From the IMG/VR virus record IMGVR_UViG_3300043444_000257, positions 1 to 64,000 of that record: 64,000 bases of DNA. One strand, given 5' to 3'. Both the position numbers and the translations under genes were made by a program. Under the pieces are notes generated by a model. That model was given only the letters and a program-made list of their open reading frames with translations, had not been told where the DNA came from and searched no databases. Of this stretch, positions 12,201 to 20,833 are shown in pieces (position 1 is the stretch's first letter; the number at the start of each line of letters is the position of its first letter). Source of the stretch: a virus.

Positions 12201-15200
12201 GAATAAAAATTCTTTAACTGCTGTTGACCAGTCTTCGTTAGACTGCGTTTCTGGATTATAATTGTCAAATACAAAACCTATAGATTTCAGATATTGTTCG
12301 TAACCTAATAAGAAATCAACTACTGATTGAATAGAAGATAATCTAGTTCCGTAACTCAGTTTCTGGACTTTTAATGTGTTAAAATTTCTTCTTCTAAATG
12401 CTTCGACAGCTCCTACCTGAGGAATACCTGTTAATTTAGACCATAATGTTGGTTCAAATTCTGTTGACGACGTGTGAGTTCTTAATGCTCTAAAATAAAC
12501 ACTTTGATATCTAACCAACTGACCGTTGTTATAAAGTTTATCGGCTTCCCACTCTAAGAATCTTTCACTTATTCCGCCCACAGATACTAACGGATCTTTC
12601 TGGTTAGGAACTGCTGCGTAAAAATTAAAATACGGAGATATATCATCATAACCGTTGATTATCCATCCGCCTTCTGTTTTTTCTACGATAACACCGCTAT
12701 AAGTTATACTAGATATAGGAGAGCTGACATTAAAGATAATATCATAATTCTCTGCTGGAACAAAAATTGTGCTGCTGGAACTGCTTGGGCTCTTTGAATC
12801 TAATAGATATTTCTGCTGGGCCTTATCAACGAATCCAGATAGTCTTGTAGATAATCTAACATCGAGATTATTAACTACATCAAGGATAGAATCGGTTGAC
12901 AGTCCTTTAGATTTTACATAACCTATCAAGTATTGAACTAATCCGCTAGTTGGATTATTTTCTGATAAATCTAGCGCATCTGATAATTTTGAAAACAGTC
13001 CTGTTGAAACACTAACTGTTTGCCCGATTTTATTTGTTTTTGTTCTTGATGTGTCTAAATTTGAAGTTATAAATTCAAGAGGTTTCATCAGGCACATTGC
13101 CATGATCACAGCAAACGGCCACTCTGAACTTGATCTCCATCCATACTCTACCGGAGCTACATCGCCTAATTTAAACGGTCCTCTATTATTAACTAACGTA
13201 AAATTACCCGCAAGGCCGGAATCTAAAGGACTTAGTAATTTTCCGTTACCATCTGTTGGTATGTGAGACATGATCGTAGGACGCTTATATCTGTCATAAG
13301 TTCCTGCTCGATCGCCTTGACGGATTATACCATCTCGAAGGTCTTCCCACAATAGTAAATTATTTCTTGTATACGGTGCTGCACCATACTGGTCTTCCCA
13401 CCATGTTGGTTTTTCGCTGAAACCTAGCATTTCCCAAGGACAGCGATGAGGGCGATCAGTGTCATAGAACCACTGGTATACTCCTCTCCAAAATCCTGGA
13501 AGATTCTGAGAACCAGTAGGATCTGTCATGTTTGAATAAGTGTATGTAAATGAATTCTGAGTATCGAAATAATCATTGTTGATATAATCGATATTAGTAT
13601 TCATTATCCATTTTAAGAAATTCTGTGCTACAATTTCATCAAGTTGAGATTTTTTATACAGACCGGAATCGCCATATCCGCCAACTACTTCGTCGATGTC
13701 GAACACGCTCGGGTTGTATTCTTTTTTGATATTATTGTAAATTCTGTATTCTAGTTCTAATAATAAATCATCCCTAAAATCGTCAAATGCCGCTGTTATG
13801 CTACCATCGTGACCTTGTATCACCCATCTTGGTTCTTGATAGGTATCATCAAGGAATTTCATAGGAGTATATTTTTTATACAGACCCAATGATGTAGGTG
13901 TCGGAGGAATGAAGCATCCAGAAGTGGTTACATATTCTCTAATGTCTATTACATCGCCTATCTGAAGTGTAACGTCTATTGTTAATCTTAAAAATCCGAA
14001 TGTGGTATCAAACACATAGTCTTTTTTGTTTAATAGTTGATTACCATTTATATAGATATAAACAGCACGTCTGCTAAGTTCTTCTAAACTAAATCTTTCT
14101 GATAGACTAAAAGTTTTAATCCCTTCGTCTTCGACCACGTATCTTAGGAGGTTATAAGCTCCGTTACCTATCATATCAGAATCGGCAAATGGGCTTGAAG
14201 GTCCTTTTATTCTTCCAAGGTTGGCTACGATATCGTCGACAAAATCTGCAACGTCGTTATTAAAATCTATTTCGTTGGCTTTTTCTATAAAATTATTTTT
14301 AAATGTAGTATATGCTTTGTTAGCATATTGCAATGCTTTAATAACATTATTATTCTTATCGCATAATAAAGAAATAGCGATAGGTGTGATTCCCGAATGC
14401 TTTAAAAATCTTTTTCCGTAATTTCTATGTTCAAATAAATCTCTTAGATTTGATGATCCCGGAATTACTCCAGAGAATGCATCTTCAAACTCAACAGATG
14501 TAACAACATGATCGATCGCTTGACCTAAAGTAAATTCACTAAGATCATTGTTAAAAGGATTTTTTTCAAGACCTACAGGTATTTCATAATAACCCTGGTC
14601 TGGAGCTACGTCTGCAACTATCTTGATTACAACTACATCTTTTTCGTTAAATTGTTGATCAAATACAAATGTATTATTTTCTCTTGTATATGTTCCCGAA
14701 TATTTTTCTCCGTTAACATAGAAACGAATAGACGGGTCAGTTGTTAATTCTGTCCAATATATACTATCGAAAATTAAAGTATTAGTAGGCGAAGTAATTA
14801 TTTGACTATCAACAATTGGTTGAATAAACGAATCGTTTAATTTTATCCAAGAATTATGATATACATCATCTAAAGAAGATTGATAAAAACCTGTTGATAT
14901 TTTTTTACTATATCTAGTTTGACCTATTGTGTAATAGAAAATATCTGTATCCCAATTCCAGTTGAACAGGATATCTCCAACATTATCAATTTTTTGATAG
15001 CTAAGAACAAATCCTAACTCTTTATCAACCAATGCCGTGTTTCCTACTTTATAAGAAAGTATCTTGGTTCCGGCAAATGAACTGACAGGGTATGTTTCAG
15101 CGTTTGAAAAGCTAATTCCGTTTTCATCAAAAACATCAAATAATGGAGATTGGTTCACCGCAGTCTTAGTTTGGCTCTTAATCCATCCGGCGCCATCGAA

Positions 15201-16934
15201 GTGATACATTAAGCCTGCATTATTGATCCCTCGTCTTATTAGAACACACTCTCCCGAAATAGATTCTGAATCGCTTTCTTCTTTGAGACTAATCTGCTTT
15301 CTGTTATTGTGAGTTATAAAAGTCACTCTATATATTTTGTTGTTTGCCAACGAATCAGTGTCGGCTACAACTAATATTCTTGCACCTTCAAAAACAAATT
15401 CTCCATCGATGTTGTAACCCGTGCTTCCTTCGATTTTGCTAAAAACATCGTCCGTAAAATCATCAATATAGTCCACGGTAGCTTTAGCTGTATAACCGTG
15501 GTTGAATAGTTTTATATTCGGAGAAAATTCTATAATTGGTCTTTTTGCTCGGGCAGATTCAGCTGCATCGAAGTCTTGCCCTCTTAAAGAATATGAATAT
15601 TCCAAAACACTTCTATGGAACCATCTGTTATATCGTGCCCAAGGATTTATATCTTTACTATCTTTAGCAATAGTGATATAGTCTTTTGTTCCGGGATAAG
15701 CACTTGCATCATCGTATGGCTGAGTGTCGAATCCTTCGTTATCGAAAAGAACTTCTGGTAATTCAGATGACAACACCGGGACAACTAAATCAGCGAATCT
15801 AGTAAGTGTTATTTTATTTCCAACACCTTCTACTAACCATGAATCAGTAGCGTATTTCGATGGTGTAACGTTTCCCATAAATTCAACTACTAGACCGTTA
15901 GTGAATTCAACACCGTTGCTGCTCTTATAATTTGTCTTACCCAGTATTTCTTTTTCTATATCAATCTTAGTGTTAGATTCAATATCTGCTATTACGAATC
16001 TTCCAAATTTATTAGGATCTGTTACACTTTGATAATAAAGAATGTCTGGAGAATCATATGGAACTGTAAATGTAATCGTTCCATTTTCAATTTTATTATT
16101 AGTCACCCCTTGATTATAATCAAGAGCGGTTGCCTGGCTAGAAACTATCTCTATAAATTCCCAGTCTTGGCTGTTCACATCGATACTGCTACCATCGTTG
16201 GCGCTGATTTCAACTTTGGCTTTCCATAGCTTATTATCATATACAACAATAGATCCGGCAAAATAAGTTCTGTTAGGATCGTAAATCAAAGATCCCGTAT
16301 CATAACTAGTTCTAATAGCGAACCCATCTTTAGGAACATTAACAACAAATTTATAAGTTTGTCCTCTATATAAAGTTATTGACGGATTGTTAGTATAACC
16401 GTCGGGAGTAAAAATAAAACTATTCACAGAGGTTTTTACTCTGTAGGTGCTGACAACCGATGACGACTGCCCATAAACTGAAACCGGAGGAGGGCCGTCT
16501 GGGGCCCAGAAGTATTCTCTATAGTTTACAAATTTGTCCCAGTCTATTGGCGGATTCCAAGTATAGTGTTCTTGGCTAGTGAATAGATCATCTCTTTCTT
16601 CTGTATTTCCAAAAAATCTTAATTGATTTTTGAAATCTAGATAATCATAATACTCTGTAATCTTTTGATCTTTATTGTAAACAACACCAGGTTCTAATTG
16701 ATATCTGCTGCGTAATGTGTTATCTGTGTCAAGATAAACATCTTTTCCATTAAATGTTTTTCCGTATCTGCGACCAACATAACCAACAGTTTTCTCAAGA
16801 AGACCTGGCTGGGTTAGTGGATCCACTACTCCGGATAAAAACTTATCGTTAGTTGGTGTTCTAAAAACCGAAGGTAATAACTCTACAGTTTTTCTAACAG
16901 GAAGACCGCTTTTAGGAAATTTTTTATTTGCCAT
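3270..16934 (-). CDS. Giant mosaic virion protein, 4554 aa (tail/baseplate adhesin-like)
   Basis: A single uninterrupted 13.7-kb reading frame, 2 bases after gp6. Residues about 180-330 look like a cupredoxin-type beta-sandwich (LYRGQTYKFVV, then G-V-T-N-N, T-F-T-V-P, LYYQS) interrupted by a chitin-binding-type module (YFAGSIVVYDNKLWKA). Similar Y-x-x-G-D-x-V-x-Y-x-x-x-x-W modules recur near residues 1460, 1720, 2205, 2350 and 2465. Residues about 2190-2740 contain FG-GAP/integrin-like propeller repeats (FGSDV, FGFSLSMSRDG, FGWSLDVDYSG, FGQNVQISA, FGYSVDVSAS). Two pairs of G-x-G-Y-x-x-x-P-x-V repeats lie near 3130-3180 and 3485-3555. Residues 3600-4554 hold repeated D-G-S-T beta modules. Most of the rest is unassigned. 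Very large structural proteins beside baseplate genes are known in marine T4-like phages. A fibre or adhesin role is inferred, and no catalytic motif was recognised. Confidence 0.85.
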   Translation of the reverse strand: MANKKFPKSGLPVRKTVELLPSVFRTPTNDKFLSGVVDPLTQPGLLEKTVGYVGRRYGKTFNGKDVYLDTDNTLRSRYQLEPGVVYNKDQKITEYYDYLDFKNQLRFFGNTEERDDLFTSQEHYTWNPPIDWDKFVNYREYFWAPDGPPPVSVYGQSSSVVSTYRVKTSVNSFIFTPDGYTNNPSITLYRGQTYKFVVNVPKDGFAIRTSYDTGSLIYDPNRTYFAGSIVVYDNKLWKAKVEISANDGSSIDVNSQDWEFIEIVSSQATALDYNQGVTNNKIENGTITFTVPYDSPDILYYQSVTDPNKFGRFVIADIESNTKIDIEKEILGKTNYKSSNGVEFTNGLVVEFMGNVTPSKYATDSWLVEGVGNKITLTRFADLVVPVLSSELPEVLFDNEGFDTQPYDDASAYPGTKDYITIAKDSKDINPWARYNRWFHRSVLEYSYSLRGQDFDAAESARAKRPIIEFSPNIKLFNHGYTAKATVDYIDDFTDDVFSKIEGSTGYNIDGEFVFEGARILVVADTDSLANNKIYRVTFITHNNRKQISLKEESDSESISGECVLIRRGINNAGLMYHFDGAGWIKSQTKTAVNQSPLFDVFDENGISFSNAETYPVSSFAGTKILSYKVGNTALVDKELGFVLSYQKIDNVGDILFNWNWDTDIFYYTIGQTRYSKKISTGFYQSSLDDVYHNSWIKLNDSFIQPIVDSQIITSPTNTLIFDSIYWTELTTDPSIRFYVNGEKYSGTYTRENNTFVFDQQFNEKDVVVIKIVADVAPDQGYYEIPVGLEKNPFNNDLSEFTLGQAIDHVVTSVEFEDAFSGVIPGSSNLRDLFEHRNYGKRFLKHSGITPIAISLLCDKNNNVIKALQYANKAYTTFKNNFIEKANEIDFNNDVADFVDDIVANLGRIKGPSSPFADSDMIGNGAYNLLRYVVEDEGIKTFSLSERFSLEELSRRAVYIYINGNQLLNKKDYVFDTTFGFLRLTIDVTLQIGDVIDIREYVTTSGCFIPPTPTSLGLYKKYTPMKFLDDTYQEPRWVIQGHDGSITAAFDDFRDDLLLELEYRIYNNIKKEYNPSVFDIDEVVGGYGDSGLYKKSQLDEIVAQNFLKWIMNTNIDYINNDYFDTQNSFTYTYSNMTDPTGSQNLPGFWRGVYQWFYDTDRPHRCPWEMLGFSEKPTWWEDQYGAAPYTRNNLLLWEDLRDGIIRQGDRAGTYDRYKRPTIMSHIPTDGNGKLLSPLDSGLAGNFTLVNNRGPFKLGDVAPVEYGWRSSSEWPFAVIMAMCLMKPLEFITSNLDTSRTKTNKIGQTVSVSTGLFSKLSDALDLSENNPTSGLVQYLIGYVKSKGLSTDSILDVVNNLDVRLSTRLSGFVDKAQQKYLLDSKSPSSSSSTIFVPAENYDIIFNVSSPISSITYSGVIVEKTEGGWIINGYDDISPYFNFYAAVPNQKDPLVSVGGISERFLEWEADKLYNNGQLVRYQSVYFRALRTHTSSTEFEPTLWSKLTGIPQVGAVEAFRRRNFNTLKVQKLSYGTRLSSIQSVVDFLLGYEQYLKSIGFVFDNYNPETQSNEDWSTAVKEFLFWTKQNWMVGSLLTLSPSANKLYVTIPVGVADSLLDSFYDYNVLKVDGKPLSPGFINVNRDFQSLTVETTNTTDGIYYLKLYYVLKEHVAIFTDKTVFSDVIYDKVTGYRQERIKTQGYRTIDWDGDYTSPGFLFDNVNIDAWMPWTDYKLGDIVSYRSYNWTSLSNQNGTELFDETQWTKLDSTPEKQLVPNFDFRINQFYDYYNVDSQGIGETQRDLARHTVGYQQRDYLQNLAEDPVTQFQLYQGFIREKGTINSITKVFDKLSRSTETSISLNEEWAFRLGRFGGTDQLSELEFTILKQHFELNPQPLLFVEYQPSVDTDQNYRIVKADFTIEPIPYTTNINPVSLETPPVKTAGYVNDLTVDYTIKNRQNLTDLNIEEMFDNCHIWVTFDSPSWTVLRFNQSPLLNIDSISKSGTSVTVTLSRPHNFVVGDYVGIKDVINLTGFFEVESIDTRSITVSVAADAQDPEYDISSITPIYILTEARFKSYGDIIPGSMALLKNNSKLWIDNNGSDLWEVINKSNQYSDLTISEYGITTPLYAGTKVLYDDNLKQVISSIPGSGYVMCYVEGPSGLVLKQIVAPPAGLENSVLGSFGTKMAITPDSRFLIIASPSANNVRSDYVGEFDSTKNYLVDDVVLYQGKLWKAVQDVRADGSTADFDLSDWTVAVNIPATPVGSGIGSTAQGMISVYEYVNQQWTISDSFVSPRPSNAESFGSDVCVGQSGSKYYMAVSATGALDKRGRVYLYVYESGEWKHLENENYKGVYNSSPASFYPKGSIVWYDSGLWQANTDTFGDGSTISVDSLSWTRIDPVSTQCSLPQNIALDDDGSTLALGLVSETQLAELVKQGDEFGFSLSMSRDGSILAVGSPNSDGQYFANYRGIWRPDIEYVEGDVVKYDDIYHRLIQRDGEAGDSTTRSYNEEPGSLPWENVGDSSSESSGKVYIYQRNSNDLYQLKQTINNGSMANLNDIDSGSLISSGDQFGWSLDVDYSGSTLIVSSPLADINLQNQGSVYVFRTDGYAPVEYRLKQKLESYEQYPNEYFGQNVQISANTEKIVVGAKNAPFIIPTRLDTTLGTTFDKGRTKFIESQGYSGAAYVFEIKDGIYFLAEKLETDFTPFESFGYSVDVSASSIVVGSPDYKNSITGAKTGNVRLFKKDQSVNSLNVIGQQTETVDIAMIKSISLYDTEKNYKIQELDYVDHAKLKILNSAESEIKFKTSFDPAVYTIGTADQVVDLETAWTTKNVGYLWWNLATAKWKDYEQGDLSYRLGNWNTLAEGSTIDVYEWVETLLLPSEWSALADTNEGIAEGISGQPLYPNDDVYSVKYLFNSAGQPTDTLYYYWVKNKVIVPSNLPGRKISAAAVANLILNPAASGTAFIALIDKDKILTYNLPSVMTSSTAVINLEFRKDKSDLNPIHNEYQLLSDGMAESLPSEKLETKWFDSLIGYDQAGNRVPDPSLPIKQKYGVSFRPRQSMFVDRLAVLKIVVDRVNTILKSQAFADTIDYKNLNLVDEAPGEALNLYDVTVDTYNDLAVVGTVRTKQARLQINIVDGEVDTIDILDSGAGYKVSPPVVIDGDGQGAKATAIIDNQGRITSVRIDSRGKRYNSAVVTVRQFSVLVSADATANGFWSIYAWDDVRKTFFRSASQAFDTTRYWEYADWYKDGYGIGTRLVKEIFQVFEEPTISVEIGDVIRVKEYASGGWAWFEKISDDATTFADKYMLVARQRGTIQLKDTLYNINNAGIGYDNVSSFDTGFYDIENAKELRNILNAIKEDIFVNDYAVEWNKLFFTCIRYVFSEQLYVDWAFKTSFLNAIHNIGPLEQRLNYKNDNLENFQDYIDEVKPYRSTVRQYISRYDTVEPLGMAATDFDLPAAYVEIEGKIIPITETNSTIDSYPWKWWKENRGFSIVDMQVADGGEEYVTAPRVVIDGDGTGATAQAFISNGTVSGIKVLTAGSGYTRAPTVTLVGGNATGYRKARAVPILGDTKARTFDLKIKFDRLAKQGIYSNLSHSQTFTADGFTAVFDLSYAPTRDKSKISIKKNDQIILTSEYSVDLYTTSVGEYTILKGKIRFVDVPSRNDIITISYQKNDELLDSINRIEKYYAPTSGMIGDELGQLMTGIDFGGVSIQGTTFDVTGGWDALPWFTDNWDSVEPSSDYYHIADGSTNYVVLPYTPAEGQQINVYIKRYNEQITKRIDDPYWTPALDSSYAVNPNAEMPTFVGDGSTKVVEIGDYIQTFTGDTLIFRPAESDGSVVVNDPNILDTKISGGSLSAMSGAYATATGTTAEEIAIEGGKFISPDQVPAPEENIPGQVLDSVSIKVFQTTITGSSAIQSTVLVSDGSTRFFDIGINVLEKQSILIYIDKVKQTDYAIDFKLNQIEFPIAPDANKIIEIIAVSVGGLSLLDYQEYEADGDTALFLTNANYIDTSAVFVTVDGIQTDIGFINSTGNFALTNKTVAQFSIKPSARSIVKIIALGANFDVDSTGLSVVRVNRQTVTYEGSTRSFDLDKFVNLQRASSLSSIIVEVNGRALKGVDTVNSVYDGTNNIFELGKDPFEPAGTILPTNLRLFINGELKTFVEDYNYDGTSKELTIVPSVLTVGDVIVIENDFRAEYYIDGNNIVIIDTYPLVDEDEIVVTWFSEYPSLKMVSDEYTGGKVKYRLDYTPLSIDYVWVYKNGIRLTRDQDYYVDLGRNAVYLTQDTTVVDLIKIVLFGDKTYRTPSGFEIYKDMLNGYKFSRYSINDVKLVKQLNYYDTSLEVNDASGLTEPIPSRNIPGVLHINGEKIEYMNISGNVISQLRRGSLGTAIAVLHPAESRVIDIGYQNMIPYNETQDRVDFISDGSTVLIGPLEYTPSKSSRNSWYRDTIPSTYGPCDQLEVFVGGRRLRKDPIAVYDESLGSFSPAADKTLEAEFSVNGTTNYIRLTEAVSAGTRISVIKKTGKLWYERGESTASNGVSLLDSATTIAKFIAQGASDLPE

Positions 16935-16935
16935 A

Positions 16936-19900
16936 TTATGTTGAACTTACAATGCTGTTGACACTAGCTCTTACCTCTGCTGCGGTAATAGCTGAAACTA
17001 TTTCAATATCATCAACGGTCGCTCCGCTGACAAATATTTCGCTGCTCTTACTTTGAATCTCGAAAAGACTACCAAACTCTTGACTAGGCTGTCTTGGCAA
17101 TATCACCATGTTACTCACGTCCGGAGATACACTGTTTATTACATATGTAATCATTTCGCTGAGATAAAACTTGTCTCCGAAATCCCAATTATTCACGTCG
17201 AAGAATTCATTCATAGCATTAACGATTCTTACCTTAAGGTCATTGTCATTAATACTCTTAGATGGATTTTTAACTACTTTAAACGATGCCTGTAGTTTTT
17301 CATCAGCTTTTGATCCAAACAATACTTTATATTCCACAGGATGATATATGATTTCGTCGCTGATAGATTTAATAGCATCTAGCTTTGCTCCGAAACTTAT
17401 CTTTAGACTGTCACTGTTAGGTGCCACTGGTTTATCAGCTGCTCCTGCTAGATAATTTCTAAACTCTGTATTATAACTTCTTGTTAATAGGTAAACATCA
17501 ACAATGTTACTTGCACTAGGATCTATCCTTCTATTAATGCTTGCGTTATGAACATACTGAAACTTTAGACCGTCTCGGCCTAATACACCTTTATAAGAGT
17601 TTTCTATATCAAGAGTGTTAGTTGTTCTGTTAACACGCTTAACTCTATTTTCATTAACATCATAGAAATAGATCAATTGCCCGTCGGTAAATTCGTTTAC
17701 ATTAATCAAAGATTCTTTTTGATAGATTAATATAGTATCATTAGAATTATCAATTAATGTTCTTATAACATATCCGTTATCATCAACTACTTCTTGGAAG
17801 AAAATATAACTTAGTTGACTATCCTCTCCAACTATATCCTCGAACGCATCCGGATTGTCGATAGCTCCATCATCGTCGCTGTCTGTAAATGCTAGTTTAA
17901 TTTCTTGTGTGCTTTCGTAACCATCATCGAATTTAATAGTATCAGCTATCTCAAAACTTACATCGGATATCATAGGAGTTATTCTATCTTTCGATGTGTT
18001 AATTCCTAAAACACTAACTGTATCTTTAACCACTTTACCTAATTGGTTATTATAATCTTTTTCGTTGGCATCAAAATAAAATCTGTTTTGTTTTATGCTA
18101 CCAAAAATATAGTTTAAGCCTCTGATTCTAATATCATATCTATCTGCATTTTTTACAAAAGCCATTATCCAAGAACTATCTAGCGCGGCGTTTGATGTGT
18201 CACCGGATTTACCAAGGCTGAAATCACTTAATAAATCAAGGTTAGTAGAAGTAATAATCTTCCATGTTTGTTCTGTTACAGAATATCTCAATCCAAAATT
18301 TAAATCTTGAGATATTTGGTTAACCATTTCTGTTTCAATCGCTGTTGACAGATCATTAACAAATTTAGGAACCACCCTGGTAATCGTAGCATACCTGTCG
18401 TTGGCCACGTCCATAGGAATATTTTCGCTTAGGGTAATTGGTCCTAATCCGTTAGCTAATGTTCCTCGGCCTGCGTTTGTTCCATCTCCTACAACTTTAA
18501 TAACCTTGGCCCAAATATAATTAATCTGGTCTGCATCGTTTGAATCCTTGGCCACAATTTTATTCTTTTTAAAGGCATAACCAGTAGGTGGAGATAACTT
18601 AACCAACGAACCAGCAGTTATATATTTTAAACTGTTTGTCGCATAATTTCCGACCTTCGATAAAAACGTTCCGTTTTTAAAGTAACCAGTAGACTGACTC
18701 ACGTCAGATGTAATAGTATTCCACTGAATAGTTTCGCCGGCAGTAAACAAAATTTTATCGTATTTTGTAAGATAAAAATTAAATGTGTCGTTGCTTGCGA
18801 ATTGTGTTTCAAGGATTCTTCTAATAAAATTAATTGCATCAATTCTGTTTGTATACTTAAAAGTTAAAACTTTTTCTGTTTCTTCTTTATAGATGTATCC
18901 ATCATTAGCATAAACATTCACAGCACTGTATCTACCGGTAGCATCTATAATATCAAAATTTCTAGATATACCAGAACTAGTTCTATTAACTGATTTTACT
19001 TTCAAAATGTTTTGACTGCTGGTCAACGGAGCAAGATTATAATCTTCTCCAGTGATCATTCTATTTTGTGTGTAAAAACTTGCAGGAGCATTTGCTCTAA
19101 TAGTATCAATTTCTTCTGCTGGAGAAGATGTTGCTACTGTATATTGTAGTGCCAGTCCTATTGTAATATTGTGTTCTTCTCCTCTCTTATTGATATATGG
19201 TATCGTGATGTTGATACCTCTCATCTCGTTAGGAGAAATTGTATATGATAATCCGTTACTGGTTCTATAATAAACACGGAAACTTCCTTGGGGTAAGTTA
19301 CCGTAGATTCCATCAGCAAACACTAGGTCAACTCGATCGTTATCTTTAGTTACTACTGAATAAATGTTTCTTACATTTTGAGAAATACTATTATAGACAA
19401 TATTGTTTCCAACTAAATTAGCAACCTGTGTCCATTGATTTAATTGAACTCCGTTAGCACTTAGGTCGAATAGCCACACATCGTCGTTGTTAATTCCGGT
19501 AGCATCAACTGCAACCGTTTCGTTCGTAGTCGGCACTTCGATTGAAAAATCCGCTAATTCTAGACTTCCTTGTTTAAACATCATAAAGAATCCAGTATTC
19601 GAACTGCCGGGACCAGACCCGTCATTTTTATAAATGAATCCTATCTGGTTACCAGGAACTGGTGGTTCTTCGTAAGGAACTTCTTGTCCCTTAAATGCTG
19701 TAGAAACTATTTCAAACGACATGCCTCTTGAGGCCACTGTTTTAGTGAATGAATATATAGGAACATCGGAAGAAATCGTTCTGAACCTATATTGTTCAGT
19801 TGGGATTCCTTGTATAGTGGCAGATCCTTGACTACGGCCAAATTCTGTGTTGTCTGCCATTGCCGAATTTAAGATTAGAATAAACTGTTCTAACCAATTG

Positions 19901-20349
19901 GTATTTGTTGGATCATTCCATGCTACAATTTGTTGGGCTAGATTTTTTCCGTTACTGTCAAACACTTCTTCGGTGGTAGTAACTGTGGTAAATTTTAAAA
20001 GACCTTGAGATGCTACATTTCGTTTTGCATTGTAGCTGAGCATTTTAGCCAGTCGAATAACACTTTCTTTAGTTTCGGCTAACTCAATAAAATTTTCTCT
20101 AGATGCTAAGTCGATACGGAAAGCAAGGCTCTGTCCCAAAAATGCCACAGCGTCGATAAGGGCCATGTATTCCGAGCTTTCGATATAATCGTTAAAATCT
20201 TCTGGATAATTCTCGCGAAGATAGGTAATAATAACGCGGCGAAGATTTTCAAAATCGTAAGATTTGAAATCAGCATTTTTAAATGTCTGATATATTCTAG
20301 TCCAATCTTGATTTAAAATTAAGTTATTTTGTCTGCTCGTTGTTGTCAT
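16936..20349 (-). CDS. gp6: Baseplate wedge protein gp6
   Basis: An 1137-aa homologue of T4 gp6, a scaffold of the baseplate wedge that joins neighbouring wedges around the hub. Recognition rests on the N-terminal region (Q-D-W-T-R-I-Y-Q-T-F, LRENYPEDFNDY, A-F-L-G-Q-S-L-A-F-R-I-D-L-A-S-R-E-N-F), characteristic of gp6 in T4-like phages, and on a central segment with the MITGEDYN motif typical of baseplate J-like proteins. It is much longer than T4 gp6 (about 660 aa), as in marine T4-like phages. Translation probably starts at ATG 20349, after an AGGA ribosome site. A late-promoter-like box lies 18 bases upstream at 20367-20374. gp25 is the upstream neighbour, and the giant virion protein starts 2 bases downstream. 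Confidence 0.92.
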   Translation of the reverse strand: MTTTSRQNNLILNQDWTRIYQTFKNADFKSYDFENLRRVIITYLRENYPEDFNDYIESSEYMALIDAVAFLGQSLAFRIDLASRENFIELAETKESVIRLAKMLSYNAKRNVASQGLLKFTTVTTTEEVFDSNGKNLAQQIVAWNDPTNTNWLEQFILILNSAMADNTEFGRSQGSATIQGIPTEQYRFRTISSDVPIYSFTKTVASRGMSFEIVSTAFKGQEVPYEEPPVPGNQIGFIYKNDGSGPGSSNTGFFMMFKQGSLELADFSIEVPTTNETVAVDATGINNDDVWLFDLSANGVQLNQWTQVANLVGNNIVYNSISQNVRNIYSVVTKDNDRVDLVFADGIYGNLPQGSFRVYYRTSNGLSYTISPNEMRGINITIPYINKRGEEHNITIGLALQYTVATSSPAEEIDTIRANAPASFYTQNRMITGEDYNLAPLTSSQNILKVKSVNRTSSGISRNFDIIDATGRYSAVNVYANDGYIYKEETEKVLTFKYTNRIDAINFIRRILETQFASNDTFNFYLTKYDKILFTAGETIQWNTITSDVSQSTGYFKNGTFLSKVGNYATNSLKYITAGSLVKLSPPTGYAFKKNKIVAKDSNDADQINYIWAKVIKVVGDGTNAGRGTLANGLGPITLSENIPMDVANDRYATITRVVPKFVNDLSTAIETEMVNQISQDLNFGLRYSVTEQTWKIITSTNLDLLSDFSLGKSGDTSNAALDSSWIMAFVKNADRYDIRIRGLNYIFGSIKQNRFYFDANEKDYNNQLGKVVKDTVSVLGINTSKDRITPMISDVSFEIADTIKFDDGYESTQEIKLAFTDSDDDGAIDNPDAFEDIVGEDSQLSYIFFQEVVDDNGYVIRTLIDNSNDTILIYQKESLINVNEFTDGQLIYFYDVNENRVKRVNRTTNTLDIENSYKGVLGRDGLKFQYVHNASINRRIDPSASNIVDVYLLTRSYNTEFRNYLAGAADKPVAPNSDSLKISFGAKLDAIKSISDEIIYHPVEYKVLFGSKADEKLQASFKVVKNPSKSINDNDLKVRIVNAMNEFFDVNNWDFGDKFYLSEMITYVINSVSPDVSNMVILPRQPSQEFGSLFEIQSKSSEIFVSGATVDDIEIVSAITAAEVRASVNSIVSST

Positions 20350-20366
20350 TTTTCGGTCCTATCTAA

Positions 20367-20374
20367 TATTTACC
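20367..20374 (-). promoter_or_regulatory. Candidate late promoter box (GGTAAATA) upstream of gp6
   Basis: The minus strand reads GGTAAATA in the 41-base gap between gp25 and gp6, followed by a usable ribosome site (TAGGA) and ATG 20349. The spacing suits a T4-type late promoter, whose transcript starts a few bases after the box. The same octamer occurs upstream of the 47117 gene on the other strand. Confidence 0.5.
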
Positions 20375-20390
20375 AAACAAAATAAACTGG

Positions 20391-20831
20391 TCAGTTAATA
20401 ATAGCATTGTTCTTATCGAAGTTGAAAGTCATCCTTTCATTGATATTAAAAGGAATATAGGTAATATCTGCCTGTATCCTAATACCTTGATCCGTGCTGT
20501 CGATCTGTATTTCATTAACTGCGATCCTCGGATCATAGTTTATAATTTCTTCTACATCTTTACTGATAATTGTTTTAACTTCTTCTGTAAAAGGTTCAAA
20601 TAATATATCCCAGATAACTGTTCCAAATTCCGGATTTTCTAACTTTTCGCCTTTGCGAATATAAAAATGATTGATTAGATCTTGCTTAACTAGGTCAACA
20701 TCAAAAAGTTTATAATTTCTTTTACTTTCTGACGAATTAAAACCTTTATAGGCAAAACTAGTATTACCCTGTGTGCCCACAGATGCTGTGTTATTTGCTA
20801 CCACTTTTTGATTATAAAGTTTATTTGCCAT
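20391..20831 (-). CDS. gp25: Baseplate wedge protein gp25
   Basis: A 146-aa member of the GPW/gp25 family, the wedge subunit that meets the sheath-initiating end of the baseplate and is related to TssE of type VI secretion systems. Visible family features are the L-I-N-H-F-Y-I-R-K-G-E-K segment, the N-P-E-F-G-T-V-I-W-D-I-L-F-E-P core near residues 66-80, and D-P-R-I at residues 100-103, matching the conserved E/D-P-R motif near the end of the domain. The length is close to T4 gp25 (132 aa). An AGGGA ribosome site precedes ATG 20831. It lies directly after gp5 and before gp6, the usual grouping of wedge genes. Confidence 0.93.
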   Translation of the reverse strand: MANKLYNQKVVANNTASVGTQGNTSFAYKGFNSSESKRNYKLFDVDLVKQDLINHFYIRKGEKLENPEFGTVIWDILFEPFTEEVKTIISKDVEEIINYDPRIAVNEIQIDSTDQGIRIQADITYIPFNINERMTFNFDKNNAIIN

Positions 20832-20833
20832 TT

